Source: Clostridiales bacterium
GTDB taxonomy: Bacteria; Bacillota; Clostridia; Oscillospirales; Oscillospiraceae
Reading direction: 5' to 3'
DNA length: 45,333 nt
NCBI GenBank assembly: GCA_012521555.1
Contig: JAAYMC010000089.1
Location: forward strand, 1-45,333
Part shown: one piece after another, positions 16,288-23,832 of the stretch
Layout: each line of letters starts with the position of its first letter
Numbering within the stretch: the first letter of the stretch is position 1
Notes under the pieces: generated by a model
What the model was told of the DNA's origin: nothing
What the model saw: the letters and a program-made list of their open reading frames with translations, nothing else
Databases searched by the model: none
Position numbers and translations under genes: made by a program

Positions 16288-17484
16288 ATGTCGAAGCTGA
16301 CGAAGAAACAGAAAGCGCTCATGTGGACGATTCTCATCGTCGCCCTCGTCCAGATGCCAAACCTCGCGCTCAGCCCCGCCATCAACACGATTCAGACAAA
16401 GGCGTTCCCCGACAGGACGCTTGCCGAAATCCAGACCGTGATTTCGTCGCTGAATCTCGTGTCGCTGATCATGTCCGTCATCGCGGCGTTTTTGATTAAC
16501 AAAGGTGTTATATCCAAAAAGTTTGCCGTGGCGTTCGGCCTGTTCGTCCTGTTTCTGACGGGCGCCTTCGCCGCCGTCTTTCACTCGGCGTACTGGTGCT
16601 TCGTCCTGATGAACGTCCTTCTCGGCGTCGCCACGGGCTTTTACATGACGAACAATTTCGGCCTCCTTTTCGACAACTTCGAGGAAGAACCCCGCCAGGC
16701 CATCACGGGCTATCAGACGTCGTTTATCAACGGCGGCGGCGTCCTCTTCGGCGTCGCCGGCGGGCTTGCCGCGGCGCGCCTCTGGTACGGCGGGTATCTC
16801 CTCTTCCTTATCGGGCTGCCGATTATGGCGCTCGTCCTCATCACCGTCCCGGGCAAAAAGACGCCGGCGCGCAGGGCGACCGGCGAAAAGCGCGCGCCGA
16901 TTCACTCCGGCGTTTTCTATTACGCCGCCGTCGTGCTGGTGTTCATGGCCGTCTACTGCGTGTGCGGCACGAACATCTCCACGCACATCTCCGCTTACCT
17001 CGGCGATAAAAACGGCGCGGCCGTCGCGGGCGTCGCTTCCGCCCTGCAGATGGGCGGCGGCGCGTTTGCCGGCATCTTTTACGGCAAGCTCTCGACTAAA
17101 CTCAAGGACAAAATCATGGCGCTCGCGTGCCTTGCAATCTTCGTGGGCTTTATACTCCTTGCCCTGTTCCCGCGCACGCTTGTGATGACCCTTCTCGGCG
17201 TGTTTATCGCCGGCATGTCCATGAGCATGATGCTCCCGCACTGCACGTTCCGCGTCTCGCAGCTTGTGGATGAGTCGACGTCCGCCACGGGCACGCTCAT
17301 CGCCACATCCGTGGCGCCGAGCTTCGGCGCGTTCATCTCCCCCGTCGTCTTTACAAACCTCACGCAGGCACTTTCGCCCGACTCGACCGTTTTCCGCTTC
17401 GCGTTCGTCGGCGCGCTCGCGCTTGTCTTCGGCGCCATCCTGTTTGCCCTGGCATCGCGCCGCGAGAAGATGGGGCGCGCGTAA
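16288..17484 (+). CDS. MFS transporter (first of a tandem pair)
   Basis: A 398-residue major facilitator with about 12 membrane helices, starting with WTILIVALVQMPNLALSPAI. The charged inter-helix loop around residues 190-210 (KKTPARRATGEKRAP) is the usual central cytosolic loop. Motifs shared with the next gene include PDRTLAEIQ, INGGG, GTNISTH and FIAGMSMSM. ATG 16288 has GGGGGAGAG just upstream. Substrate cannot be inferred. Similarity to the downstream gene points to local duplication and divergence. Confidence 0.85.
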   Translation: MSKLTKKQKALMWTILIVALVQMPNLALSPAINTIQTKAFPDRTLAEIQTVISSLNLVSLIMSVIAAFLINKGVISKKFAVAFGLFVLFLTGAFAAVFHSAYWCFVLMNVLLGVATGFYMTNNFGLLFDNFEEEPRQAITGYQTSFINGGGVLFGVAGGLAAARLWYGGYLLFLIGLPIMALVLITVPGKKTPARRATGEKRAPIHSGVFYYAAVVLVFMAVYCVCGTNISTHISAYLGDKNGAAVAGVASALQMGGGAFAGIFYGKLSTKLKDKIMALACLAIFVGFILLALFPRTLVMTLLGVFIAGMSMSMMLPHCTFRVSQLVDESTSATGTLIATSVAPSFGAFISPVVFTNLTQALSPDSTVFRFAFVGALALVFGAILFALASRREKMGRA

Positions 17485-17569
17485 AAAGATACCCGCGCGG
17501 CGGAAAATATGCGCTTGTTCAGCAAAAAAGCCGCCCGATGCCGGAGCTTTAAGCGACAGGAGGAAGACC

Positions 17570-18781
17570 ATGAAGGCAATGTCCCCAGAGAAGCGGCGGT
17601 TTTTCATCGCTTCGATGTTTATCTCCACGCTTCAGATGGCGATGTTCGCGCCCACGCCGGGCATACAGAAAATCAAAACGCAGAAATTTACCGACAGGAG
17701 CCTTGCCGATATCCAGGCGGCCATGATGCTGCCGAGCGTCGTGGCGCTCTTCGCGTCGATTCTCTCGTCGGCGCTCATAGCCCGCCGGATTCTCTCGAAG
17801 AAGGCGTGCGTCGTCATCGGAACGGCCCTGATGGGGCTGACCGCCGTCGCCGCCCTTGTATTGCACACGAGCTTCTGGCAGCTTAAGCTCTTCAGCGTCC
17901 TTATCGGCGTGGGCATGGGCTTTCTGGTCGGGCCGCTGTCCAGCGTCATGTTCGACCAGTTTAATGAAGAGGAGCGCCGCCTGAGCATGGGCATCCAGTC
18001 GGCGTTTATCAACGGCGGCGCCATCGTACTGAGCGTCGGCGGCGGGCTGCTGGCGCAGGCCGTCTGGTACGGGGGCTATCTGATGCTGCTGCTGGCCGTC
18101 CCGCTCGTGTTCGTGGCCGTCAAATACGTCCCGCGCGACAAGCCGATGGAGCCGCCTTCCGAGGGCGCGCCGAGGAAGAAGTGGAACCTGCCGGCGGCCG
18201 TGTTTTTCTACGGCGTCGCGGCCATGCTCAACGCCCTGATTAACAACGTCAACGGCACGAACATCTCCACCCACCTGGACAACGCCCGCCTCGGCAATAC
18301 CGCGACGGCCGGCGTCGCCACCGCCATCCAGATGGCCGGCGGCGTCGTCATGGGGCTGTTCTTCAGCCGCATCTCGGCAAAACTCAAGGACTACACCATG
18401 CCGCTGGCGTTTGTGCTGTACGCCGTCGGGTACACGCTCATCAGCGTGGGGACGTTCTCCCTTATCGTCGTATTCATCGGCGTGTTTATCGCCGGCATGT
18501 CCATGAGCCTGCTCGTCCCGCAGGTGCTGTTCGGCACGTCCAACTGCGTCAGTACGGAAAACTCCGCGACGGCGGTGGCGATTGTCAACTCCGTCCTGCC
18601 GGGCATCGGCGGGTATTTGTCCCCCATCGTGTTTACGAACATCACCGAGGCGATCCGCCCCGGCTCGACGGTGTTTAGGTTCCAGTTCGTCGCGGGCGTC
18701 GCCCTCGTCGTGGCCGCGGGGCTGGCCCTCGCCGCCTCGGTCCGCCAGAAACGCTCGCGGCGCGCACAGCCCGGCGCTTAA
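17570..18781 (+). CDS. MFS transporter (second of a tandem pair)
   Basis: A 403-residue major facilitator that parallels its upstream neighbour along its length: TDRSLADIQ near the first loop, INGGA after helix 4, NGTNISTH in the second half and GVFIAGMSMSL near helix 10. ATG 17570 has ACAGGAGG about 8 nt upstream; a frame reading further upstream overlaps the first transporter gene and is ignored. The 85-nt gap to the first transporter holds no terminator, so the pair is probably co-transcribed. Substrate unknown. Confidence 0.85.
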   Translation: MKAMSPEKRRFFIASMFISTLQMAMFAPTPGIQKIKTQKFTDRSLADIQAAMMLPSVVALFASILSSALIARRILSKKACVVIGTALMGLTAVAALVLHTSFWQLKLFSVLIGVGMGFLVGPLSSVMFDQFNEEERRLSMGIQSAFINGGAIVLSVGGGLLAQAVWYGGYLMLLLAVPLVFVAVKYVPRDKPMEPPSEGAPRKKWNLPAAVFFYGVAAMLNALINNVNGTNISTHLDNARLGNTATAGVATAIQMAGGVVMGLFFSRISAKLKDYTMPLAFVLYAVGYTLISVGTFSLIVVFIGVFIAGMSMSLLVPQVLFGTSNCVSTENSATAVAIVNSVLPGIGGYLSPIVFTNITEAIRPGSTVFRFQFVAGVALVVAAGLALAASVRQKRSRRAQPGA

Positions 18782-18809
18782 AACCTTTCGCAAACGGTGA
18801 ACTAAAGAT

Positions 18810-19505
18810 ATGAGAATGCGCAAAAAACGAAACCTCATCCCGCGTATGGAGCGCTGCGCCGCGCTTTTGGTCAGGGAGCCGTGGCTCCTCCGCGGCCGGT
18901 GGCGCGACGAATTCCCCGGATACAAGGAGCTGCACCTTGAAATCGGGTGCGGGCGCGGGCGCTTTACCGTCGAGACGGCGAAGCTCCACCCCGACGTCTT
19001 TTTCGTCGCCCTCGAGCGCGTGGCCGACGCCATGATTATCGGCCTGGAAAAGGCGATGGCGGAGGGCCTCCGGAACATCCGCTTTATGACGCAGGACGCG
19101 TCCAACCTCCTTGAGTTTTTTGCCGACGGGGAGGTCGACCGCATTTACCTCAACTTCAGCGACCCCTGGCCCGGCAAGCGGCACGCGAAAAGGCGGCTGA
19201 CTTCCGAGCGTTTTCTCCCGATCTACAAGAAAATCCTCCGCCCGGGCGGAGAGATTCACTTCAAGACGGACAACCCCGAACTTTTCGACTACTCCCTCGG
19301 GACGTTCCGCGAGGCGGGGTTTGCCCTCTCGGAAATCACGCGAAACCTGCACGAAAACGGCCCCGTCGGCGTGATGACGGATTACGAGATGAAATTTTAC
19401 GCGCAGGGCGTTTCAATTTGCCGCTGCGTGGCTACATTTTTAGGTGAAGGCGAACAGCCGGCGCAGGACGACGGCGCCGGGCGGACAGAAAAGGTAGATG
19501 AATGA
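18810..19505 (+). CDS. trmB: tRNA (guanine-N7-)-methyltransferase TrmB
   Basis: A 231-residue SAM-dependent enzyme making m7G46 in the tRNA variable loop. The SAM site is LEIGCGRGRF near residue 47. FSDPWPGKRHAKRRLT is the family signature for catalysis and tRNA binding, followed by GGEIHFKTDN. The N-terminus MRMRKK is typical. The ribosome site is weak. It overlaps murT by 4 nt (ATGA), linking it to the murT-gatD-ogg unit. Confidence 0.94.
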   Translation: MRMRKKRNLIPRMERCAALLVREPWLLRGRWRDEFPGYKELHLEIGCGRGRFTVETAKLHPDVFFVALERVADAMIIGLEKAMAEGLRNIRFMTQDASNLLEFFADGEVDRIYLNFSDPWPGKRHAKRRLTSERFLPIYKKILRPGGEIHFKTDNPELFDYSLGTFREAGFALSEITRNLHENGPVGVMTDYEMKFYAQGVSICRCVATFLGEGEQPAQDDGAGRTEKVDE

Positions 19506-20884
19506 TGCGGAAGTTAAGGTTTTTACTCGCGCTCTGGCTTGGAAAGTGCGCGCGGCTTGCGCTGCGCGTCCTTAAACGCAACGCCACGTATTTCCCCGGC
19601 GTCGTGGCGCTGAAAATCTGCCCCGATTTTCTCGGACAGGTGGGCAAGCCGGAGAACATCATCGCCGTCACCGGCACGAACGGGAAGACGACGGTCTCAA
19701 ACCTCATCGCGGACGTCCTGACGGACCGGGGACACAAGGTCCTGAGCAACCGGCTCGGCTCAAACGTCGCCGCCGGAATCGCGACGACGCTTCTCAGCGG
19801 CAGCTCTCTTTCCGGGAAGGCGCGCTATAAGACGGCCGTTTTGGAAATCGACGAGCGCTCGTCCAAGCGCATCTACCCATACCTCAAGCCGAAGCTGCTG
19901 GTGATAACGAACCTGTTTCGCGACTCGATCATGCGCAACGCCCATCCGGAGTACATCGCCAGCTTCATCGAGCAGGCCGTCCCGCGCGAGACGAAGCTCG
20001 TGCTCAACGCCGACGACCTCATCTCCTCCCGCATCGCGCCGGAAAACGAGCGGGTGTACTTCGCCGTGGACAGGATGGACACGGACGTGGTCGAGTGCGT
20101 CAACCTCATCAACGACCTGCAGATCTGCCCGATATGCAGCGGCGAGCTCGTCTACGACTACCGCCGCTACCACCACATCGGGCGCGCCCGCTGCCGCGAC
20201 TGCGATTTTAAGTCCCCGGAGCCGGACTACCTCGGCACGGACGTGGACACCGCGGCCATGACCATGACGGTGACGGACAAACAGGGCGGCCGCGCCGTCT
20301 ACCCGCTGCTCAGCGACAGCGTGTTCAACATCTACAACGTCGTCACCGTCGCCGCCGCCCTGCACGAATTCGGCCTGTCCCACGAGGAGATTGCCGGGAG
20401 CCTGCGCCGGACGAAAATCGTCGAGACGCGGTACAATGCGCGGCAGGCGGGGAATGTGCGCGTGGTGATGCAGATGTCCAAGGACAAAAACGCGCTTGCC
20501 GGCTCGCGCGCCTTCGACTACATCAGCCAACTGCCCGGGGAGAAGGAAATCATCCTCATGATGAACTGCATGGAGGACCAGAAAAAGTGGTCGGAGAACA
20601 CGACGTGGCTGTACGACTGCGACTTTGAGTTCCTCGCCCGGGAGGGTATCACGCGCATCGTGTGCACCGGCCCGCGCGCGAAGGACTACTACCTGAGACT
20701 GCTCATCGCCGGCGTGCCGGAGGAGAAGCTGCGGTGCACCATGTCCGAGCTTGACGCGCCGGATCTTCTGGCGTACAACCCGGGCGAGAGCGTGTGCCTG
20801 TTTTACGGGACGGACGCGCTCGACCTTGTCTATAAAGTCCAGGCGAAAATCATCCGGTGCGCGGAGGAGGCGGCGGCGAAATGA
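19502..20884 (+). CDS. murT: MurT-type Mur ligase with altered glutaminase-triad residue
   Basis: A 460-residue MurT, the ligase subunit of lipid II isoglutaminyl synthase, which activates the D-Glu alpha-carboxyl of lipid II stem peptides for amidation. The Mur-ligase P-loop GTNGKTT is at 58-64. The MurT-specific zinc ribbon is intact (CPIC 209-212, CRDC 231-234). The C-terminal DUF1727 domain ends the protein. In characterised MurT an Asp here completes the Cys-His-Asp triad of partner GatD. The matching segment, expected as D-V-S-W-L/I-W-D, reads NTTWLYDCD with Asn366. The next gene lacks the other two triad residues. The ATG overlaps the trmB stop. Confidence 0.9.
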   Translation: MMRKLRFLLALWLGKCARLALRVLKRNATYFPGVVALKICPDFLGQVGKPENIIAVTGTNGKTTVSNLIADVLTDRGHKVLSNRLGSNVAAGIATTLLSGSSLSGKARYKTAVLEIDERSSKRIYPYLKPKLLVITNLFRDSIMRNAHPEYIASFIEQAVPRETKLVLNADDLISSRIAPENERVYFAVDRMDTDVVECVNLINDLQICPICSGELVYDYRRYHHIGRARCRDCDFKSPEPDYLGTDVDTAAMTMTVTDKQGGRAVYPLLSDSVFNIYNVVTVAAALHEFGLSHEEIAGSLRRTKIVETRYNARQAGNVRVVMQMSKDKNALAGSRAFDYISQLPGEKEIILMMNCMEDQKKWSENTTWLYDCDFEFLAREGITRIVCTGPRAKDYYLRLLIAGVPEEKLRCTMSELDAPDLLAYNPGESVCLFYGTDALDLVYKVQAKIIRCAEEAAAK

Positions 20885-21597
20885 CCATCGAAATTCTCTT
20901 TCCCGAGGTGTGCAACCTCTACGGGGACCTCATGAACGTCGAGTACCTGCGCCGCGCCGTGCCGGAAGCGGAGGTTGTGAAGACGTCCCTCAAGGCACGC
21001 CCGAGGTTTTTAGACGGCGACGTCAGCCTCGTCTACATCAGCTCCATGACGGAGCGGGCGCAGCTTTTAGCGCGCGACGCACTCATGCCGCACCTTGACG
21101 CGCTCAAAGCAAAAATCGAAGACGGCATGCCGGTGCTCGCCACCGGAAACGCGATGGAGCTGTTCATCCGCGAAATCGTGGACGAGGGCGGGGGCGCGAC
21201 GCCCATGCTGGGCCTGTTTGACCTCGTCGCCCGCCGCGCGATGGAAAGGCGCTACAACGGGCTCTACCTCGGCAAATTTGAAGACATGGACATCGTCGGC
21301 TTTAAGAGCCAGTTTTCCCACGCCTTTGGCGGCGAGGACGTGCCGGCGCTGTTTGAGACGGTGCGCGGCGCGGGGCGCAATCCCGAGGAAAAGCGCGAAG
21401 GCATCCGCTGCAAAAACTTTATGGCCACGTATGTGCTCGGGCCGCTGCTCATCCTAAACCCGCCTTTCGCGCGCTACATGCTCCGCCTTATCGGCGCGGG
21501 AGACCGCCCGCCGGCGTTTGAAAAGGCGGCGATGGACGCGTACGAACTGCGCCTTGCCGAGTTTAAGGACGCCAAACGCGGGTTTACCTACGGATAA
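20881..21597 (+). CDS. GatD-like class I amidotransferase lacking catalytic Cys and His
   Basis: A 238-residue homologue of GatD, the glutaminase subunit that feeds ammonia to MurT. The family opening is clear (FPEVCNLYGDLMNVEYLRR). The nucleophile elbow P-V-L-A-I-C-G-G-Y-Q reads PVLATGNAMEL, putting Gly89 in the Cys place. The His motif G-T-Y-L-H-G-P-L-L reads ATYVLGPLL, with Leu186 in the His place. The G-G-G-Q-D motif reads SSMTE. The fold and the C-terminal GPLL-NP motif are kept. The ATG overlaps the murT stop, so the two are made together. Glutamine hydrolysis is unlikely. It may be a structural subunit of MurT or take part in a different reaction. Confidence 0.85.
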   Translation: MTIEILFPEVCNLYGDLMNVEYLRRAVPEAEVVKTSLKARPRFLDGDVSLVYISSMTERAQLLARDALMPHLDALKAKIEDGMPVLATGNAMELFIREIVDEGGGATPMLGLFDLVARRAMERRYNGLYLGKFEDMDIVGFKSQFSHAFGGEDVPALFETVRGAGRNPEEKREGIRCKNFMATYVLGPLLILNPPFARYMLRLIGAGDRPPAFEKAAMDAYELRLAEFKDAKRGFTYG

Positions 21598-21598
21598 T

Positions 21599-22444
21599 AT
21601 GGACATCATCTTTCACGAGACGGAAACGGAAGTCCGCACCGCGGATTTCGATTTGGATAAGACGTTTAACTGCGGCCAGTGCTTCCGCTGGCGGCCCGAG
21701 GAGGGCGCGGCGCGCTCTTACATAGGCGTCGCATACGGGCGCGCCGCCCGCGCGCGGCAGATTGGGGAGAGCGTCTTTATCAGCGGGGGCAGGGGAGAGT
21801 TTGAGTCCCTCTGGCGCGACTACTTCGACTTAGGCCGCGACTACGCCGCCATCCGCGCCGCCCTTTCCGTCGACCCCTACATGGCGCGGGCGGCGGAGCA
21901 CGGGGCGGGCATCCGCATCCTGCGGCAGGAGCCGTGGGAGGCGCTGTGCACGTTCATCATCTCGCAGTGCAACAACATCCCGCGCATCACGCAGATTGTC
22001 GAGGCCCTCTGCCGCCTGTTCGGCGCGCCGGTCCAGTTTGAGGGGAGGACGCTTTACGCCTTCCCCGCGCCGGAAACGCTCGCGGCGCTGCGCGAGGAGG
22101 ACCTTGCGCCCTTGCGGTGCGGCTACCGCGCGCGGTACATCATCGGCGCGGCGCGGGCCGTCGCGGAAGGGCGGATTGATTTGGAAAAGCTCAAGGACGC
22201 GCCGGAGCGCGACGCGGTTGTATCGCTTAAGGCGCTCGACGGCGTGGGCGACAAAGTCGCCCACTGCGCGGCGCTGTTCGGGCTCGGCAAGCTCAATGCC
22301 TTCCCCGTCGACACGTGGATGAAGAAGGCCCTGGAGAGCCAGTACGGCGGGCGGGCGGATGTGAGCCGCTTTGCGCCGTACGCCGGTATCGCGCAGCAGT
22401 ATATCTTCCATTACGCGCGCTCCAGCGCGCGCCCGGCATCATAG
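21599..22444 (+). CDS. 8-oxoguanine DNA glycosylase (OGG1 family)
   Basis: A 281-residue bifunctional glycosylase/AP lyase removing 8-oxoG. The N-terminal OGG-type domain starts with FDLDKTFNCGQCFRWR. The helix-hairpin-helix-GPD core has SQCNNIPRI, then GVGDKVAHC with the Schiff-base Lys219 and FPVDTWM with catalytic Asp238, in the canonical spacing. It lacks the C-terminal Fe-S cysteines of MutY/Nth, as expected. It starts 1 nt after the gatD-like stop and ends the trmB-murT-gatD unit. Confidence 0.92.
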   Translation: MDIIFHETETEVRTADFDLDKTFNCGQCFRWRPEEGAARSYIGVAYGRAARARQIGESVFISGGRGEFESLWRDYFDLGRDYAAIRAALSVDPYMARAAEHGAGIRILRQEPWEALCTFIISQCNNIPRITQIVEALCRLFGAPVQFEGRTLYAFPAPETLAALREEDLAPLRCGYRARYIIGAARAVAEGRIDLEKLKDAPERDAVVSLKALDGVGDKVAHCAALFGLGKLNAFPVDTWMKKALESQYGGRADVSRFAPYAGIAQQYIFHYARSSARPAS

Positions 22445-22445
22445 C

Positions 22446-22490
22446 AAAAAAGCAAACGCCAAACGGCAGAATTTGCCGCCTGGCGTTTGC
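22446..22490 (-). terminator. Second leftward terminator at the end of ogg
   Basis: A long two-part hairpin: outer 9-bp stem GCAAACGCC with GGCGTTTGC, inner 5-bp stem CGGCA with TGCCG. On the minus strand it is followed by TTTTTT (22446-22451). On the plus strand there is no T-run, so it mainly stops leftward read-through before it enters ogg antisense. Confidence 0.75.
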
Positions 22491-22556
22491 CCTGTAGAGG
22501 AGAAACAATCACAATATGGAGAGCGCATGGATATGCGGGAGGACTTTAGTTAAAAC

Positions 22557-22594
22557 AACGGCTGCATCAACGAGAAGTTGATGCAGCCGTTTTT
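22557..22594 (-). terminator. Terminator of the cobalamin riboswitch RNA (bidirectional)
   Basis: A perfect 15-bp stem (AACGGCTGCATCAAC and complement) with a 5-nt loop. On the minus strand GTTTTAA follows. On the plus strand a T-run follows, so it could also end the ogg transcript. It lies about 50 nt after the riboswitch aptamer. Confidence 0.85.
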
Positions 22595-22642
22595 CTGCAC
22601 TCAGACATGCCGCCGTGGGGCCAATCCCGGGCCAAGGCGGCG

Positions 22643-22835
22643 CTTCAAGCAGGTCTTCTGACTTGCGCGTGCGGCGATATACGCCTGCGGGCTTGCCGGG
22701 CCTTCCCAGTTTCCCAGTGACCGACTTTCGTCAAAGGCAAGCCCTCCGCGCTCACAGCGGCGGTTCCGTTCGGGATTTGCACCCGATTTCCTATTCTCCC
22801 CCAAAAGCTAAAGGCGCTCAAGGGGACACTTGAAG
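22643..22835 (-). promoter_or_regulatory. Cobalamin riboswitch aptamer with no downstream gene
   Basis: Read leftward, the sequence shows the B12-box landmarks in order: GAATAGGAAATCGGGTGCAA, AATCCCGAACGGAACCGCCG, CTGTGAGCGCGG, GGTCACTGGG and AAGTCAGAAGACCTGC. P1 closes with CTTCAAG (22829-22835) pairing CTTGAAG (22643-22649). A consensus promoter lies just upstream and a strong terminator downstream. No minus-strand reading frame follows: the next bases are the terminators and then the 3' end of ogg on the other strand. It probably senses adenosyl- or methylcobalamin. Its target, if any, acts in trans or has been lost. Confidence 0.9.
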
Positions 22836-22856
22836 GGCGGTATTTACTTTAACTAG

Positions 22857-22885
22857 ATTTTACCGGACGGCGCGGGGTTTGTCAA
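22857..22885 (-). promoter_or_regulatory. Strong sigma-A promoter of the cobalamin riboswitch RNA
   Basis: On the minus strand TTGACA (22880-22885) and TAAAAT (22857-22862) have an exact 17-nt spacer. The start point near 22850 puts the riboswitch P1 stem about 15 nt into the RNA. Confidence 0.88.
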
Positions 22886-22970
22886 CGCGAAGCGCGTGTT
22901 TTACCGGGAAAAGTCGGCAAGCGGCCTTTATCGGGCAAAACCGTCTTATGGCGCGCCAATCTGTCGAAAC

Positions 22971-22989
22971 GCGGCGCGAAGGGCGCCGC
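22971..22989 (-). terminator. Weak hairpin after the his operon
   Basis: A 7-bp GC stem (GCGGCGC with GCGCCGC) and 5-nt loop lie about 12 nt past the stop of the last his-operon gene. Only GTTTC follows on the minus strand, so termination may be leaky and his transcripts could run into the riboswitch. Confidence 0.45.
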
Positions 22990-23001
22990 AAGCCGGGCGC
23001 T

Positions 23002-23832
23002 TTACAGCGGGACGCTGATAAACCCTCTCGGCGTGAGCACCTTCGCGTAACGGAAACCGGCGCTGCGGGCCAGTTCCGCGGCGAGGTCGTACCGGTACCC
23101 GAGGGAGGCGGCGTCGTGGCTGTCGCTTGTCAGGAGGATTTCGCCCCCCCGGGCGCGGATTTCACGCAGGATAAAAGGCGCGGGGTACGGGACGGACCGC
23201 CCCGCGCGGTACATCCCGCCCGTGTTAATCTCGAAGACGCGCACGCGCTCCATCACGGCAATCAGCGCGGAAATCGCGGCGGCGCGGTAGCGCGGGTCGT
23301 CCTCGTCGAAAAACAATCCGCCTTCGTTGTACTTTGTCACAAGGTCGAAGTGGGCCACGAAATCGGGGGTAAAATCGCGGCCGATGGCGGCGACGGTCTC
23401 GTAATACGCCCGCACAAAGGCGTAGTAGTCCCCGCCAAAGTGCCGCTCCACGCCCGCGCGCAGGTGCTCGGGGCTCGCGTCGGCGTAGACGAGCTCGCCC
23501 CCCGCGTCCACCGCGTGGCAGGCGCCGATGACAAAGTCAAATTTCACCTCCGGCACCGGCGCGAGGACGTCCTGCTCGACGCCGCAGTAAACGTCGATGA
23601 TGCCGGCGTACTTGTCTTTCAGCCGCGCCATCTCAAGGGCGAACTGCCGCGTGCCGGACGGCGTCATGGTCCACTCCGAGGGGCGCCCCATGTACGCGTG
23701 GCCGGAGATGCCGATGACGTCAAACCGCGCCCTGACGGCCGCGCGCACCATCTCCTCCGGGGAGAGGGAGCCGTCGTCAAATGTCGAGTGCGCGTGCAGG
23801 TTGGAGCGAAGGGGCGAAGGGGCGAGTATCAT
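23002..23832 (-). CDS. PHP-family histidinol-phosphatase
   Basis: A 276-residue PHP-domain phosphoesterase. Metal-binding motifs include NLHAHSTFDDG at the N-terminus (residues 11-21), GISGHAYM, a central GACHAVD, and LTSDSHD near the C-terminus. PHP phosphatases of the HisJ/HisK type remove phosphate from histidinol-phosphate, the step before HisD. The his operon here has no other phosphatase (HisB is the dehydratase only), so this assignment fits. The start overlaps the hisIE stop by 4 nt, with GGAG 8 nt upstream. Confidence 0.88.
   Translation of the reverse strand: MILAPSPLRSNLHAHSTFDDGSLSPEEMVRAAVRARFDVIGISGHAYMGRPSEWTMTPSGTRQFALEMARLKDKYAGIIDVYCGVEQDVLAPVPEVKFDFVIGACHAVDAGGELVYADASPEHLRAGVERHFGGDYYAFVRAYYETVAAIGRDFTPDFVAHFDLVTKYNEGGLFFDEDDPRYRAAAISALIAVMERVRVFEINTGGMYRAGRSVPYPAPFILREIRARGGEILLTSDSHDAASLGYRYDLAAELARSAGFRYAKVLTPRGFISVPL

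Noticed and set aside
22600-22860. Cobalamin riboswitch as regulator of ogg or the PHP gene
   Set aside because: It points away from the PHP gene and is antisense to ogg, so it cannot be a normal cis leader for either.
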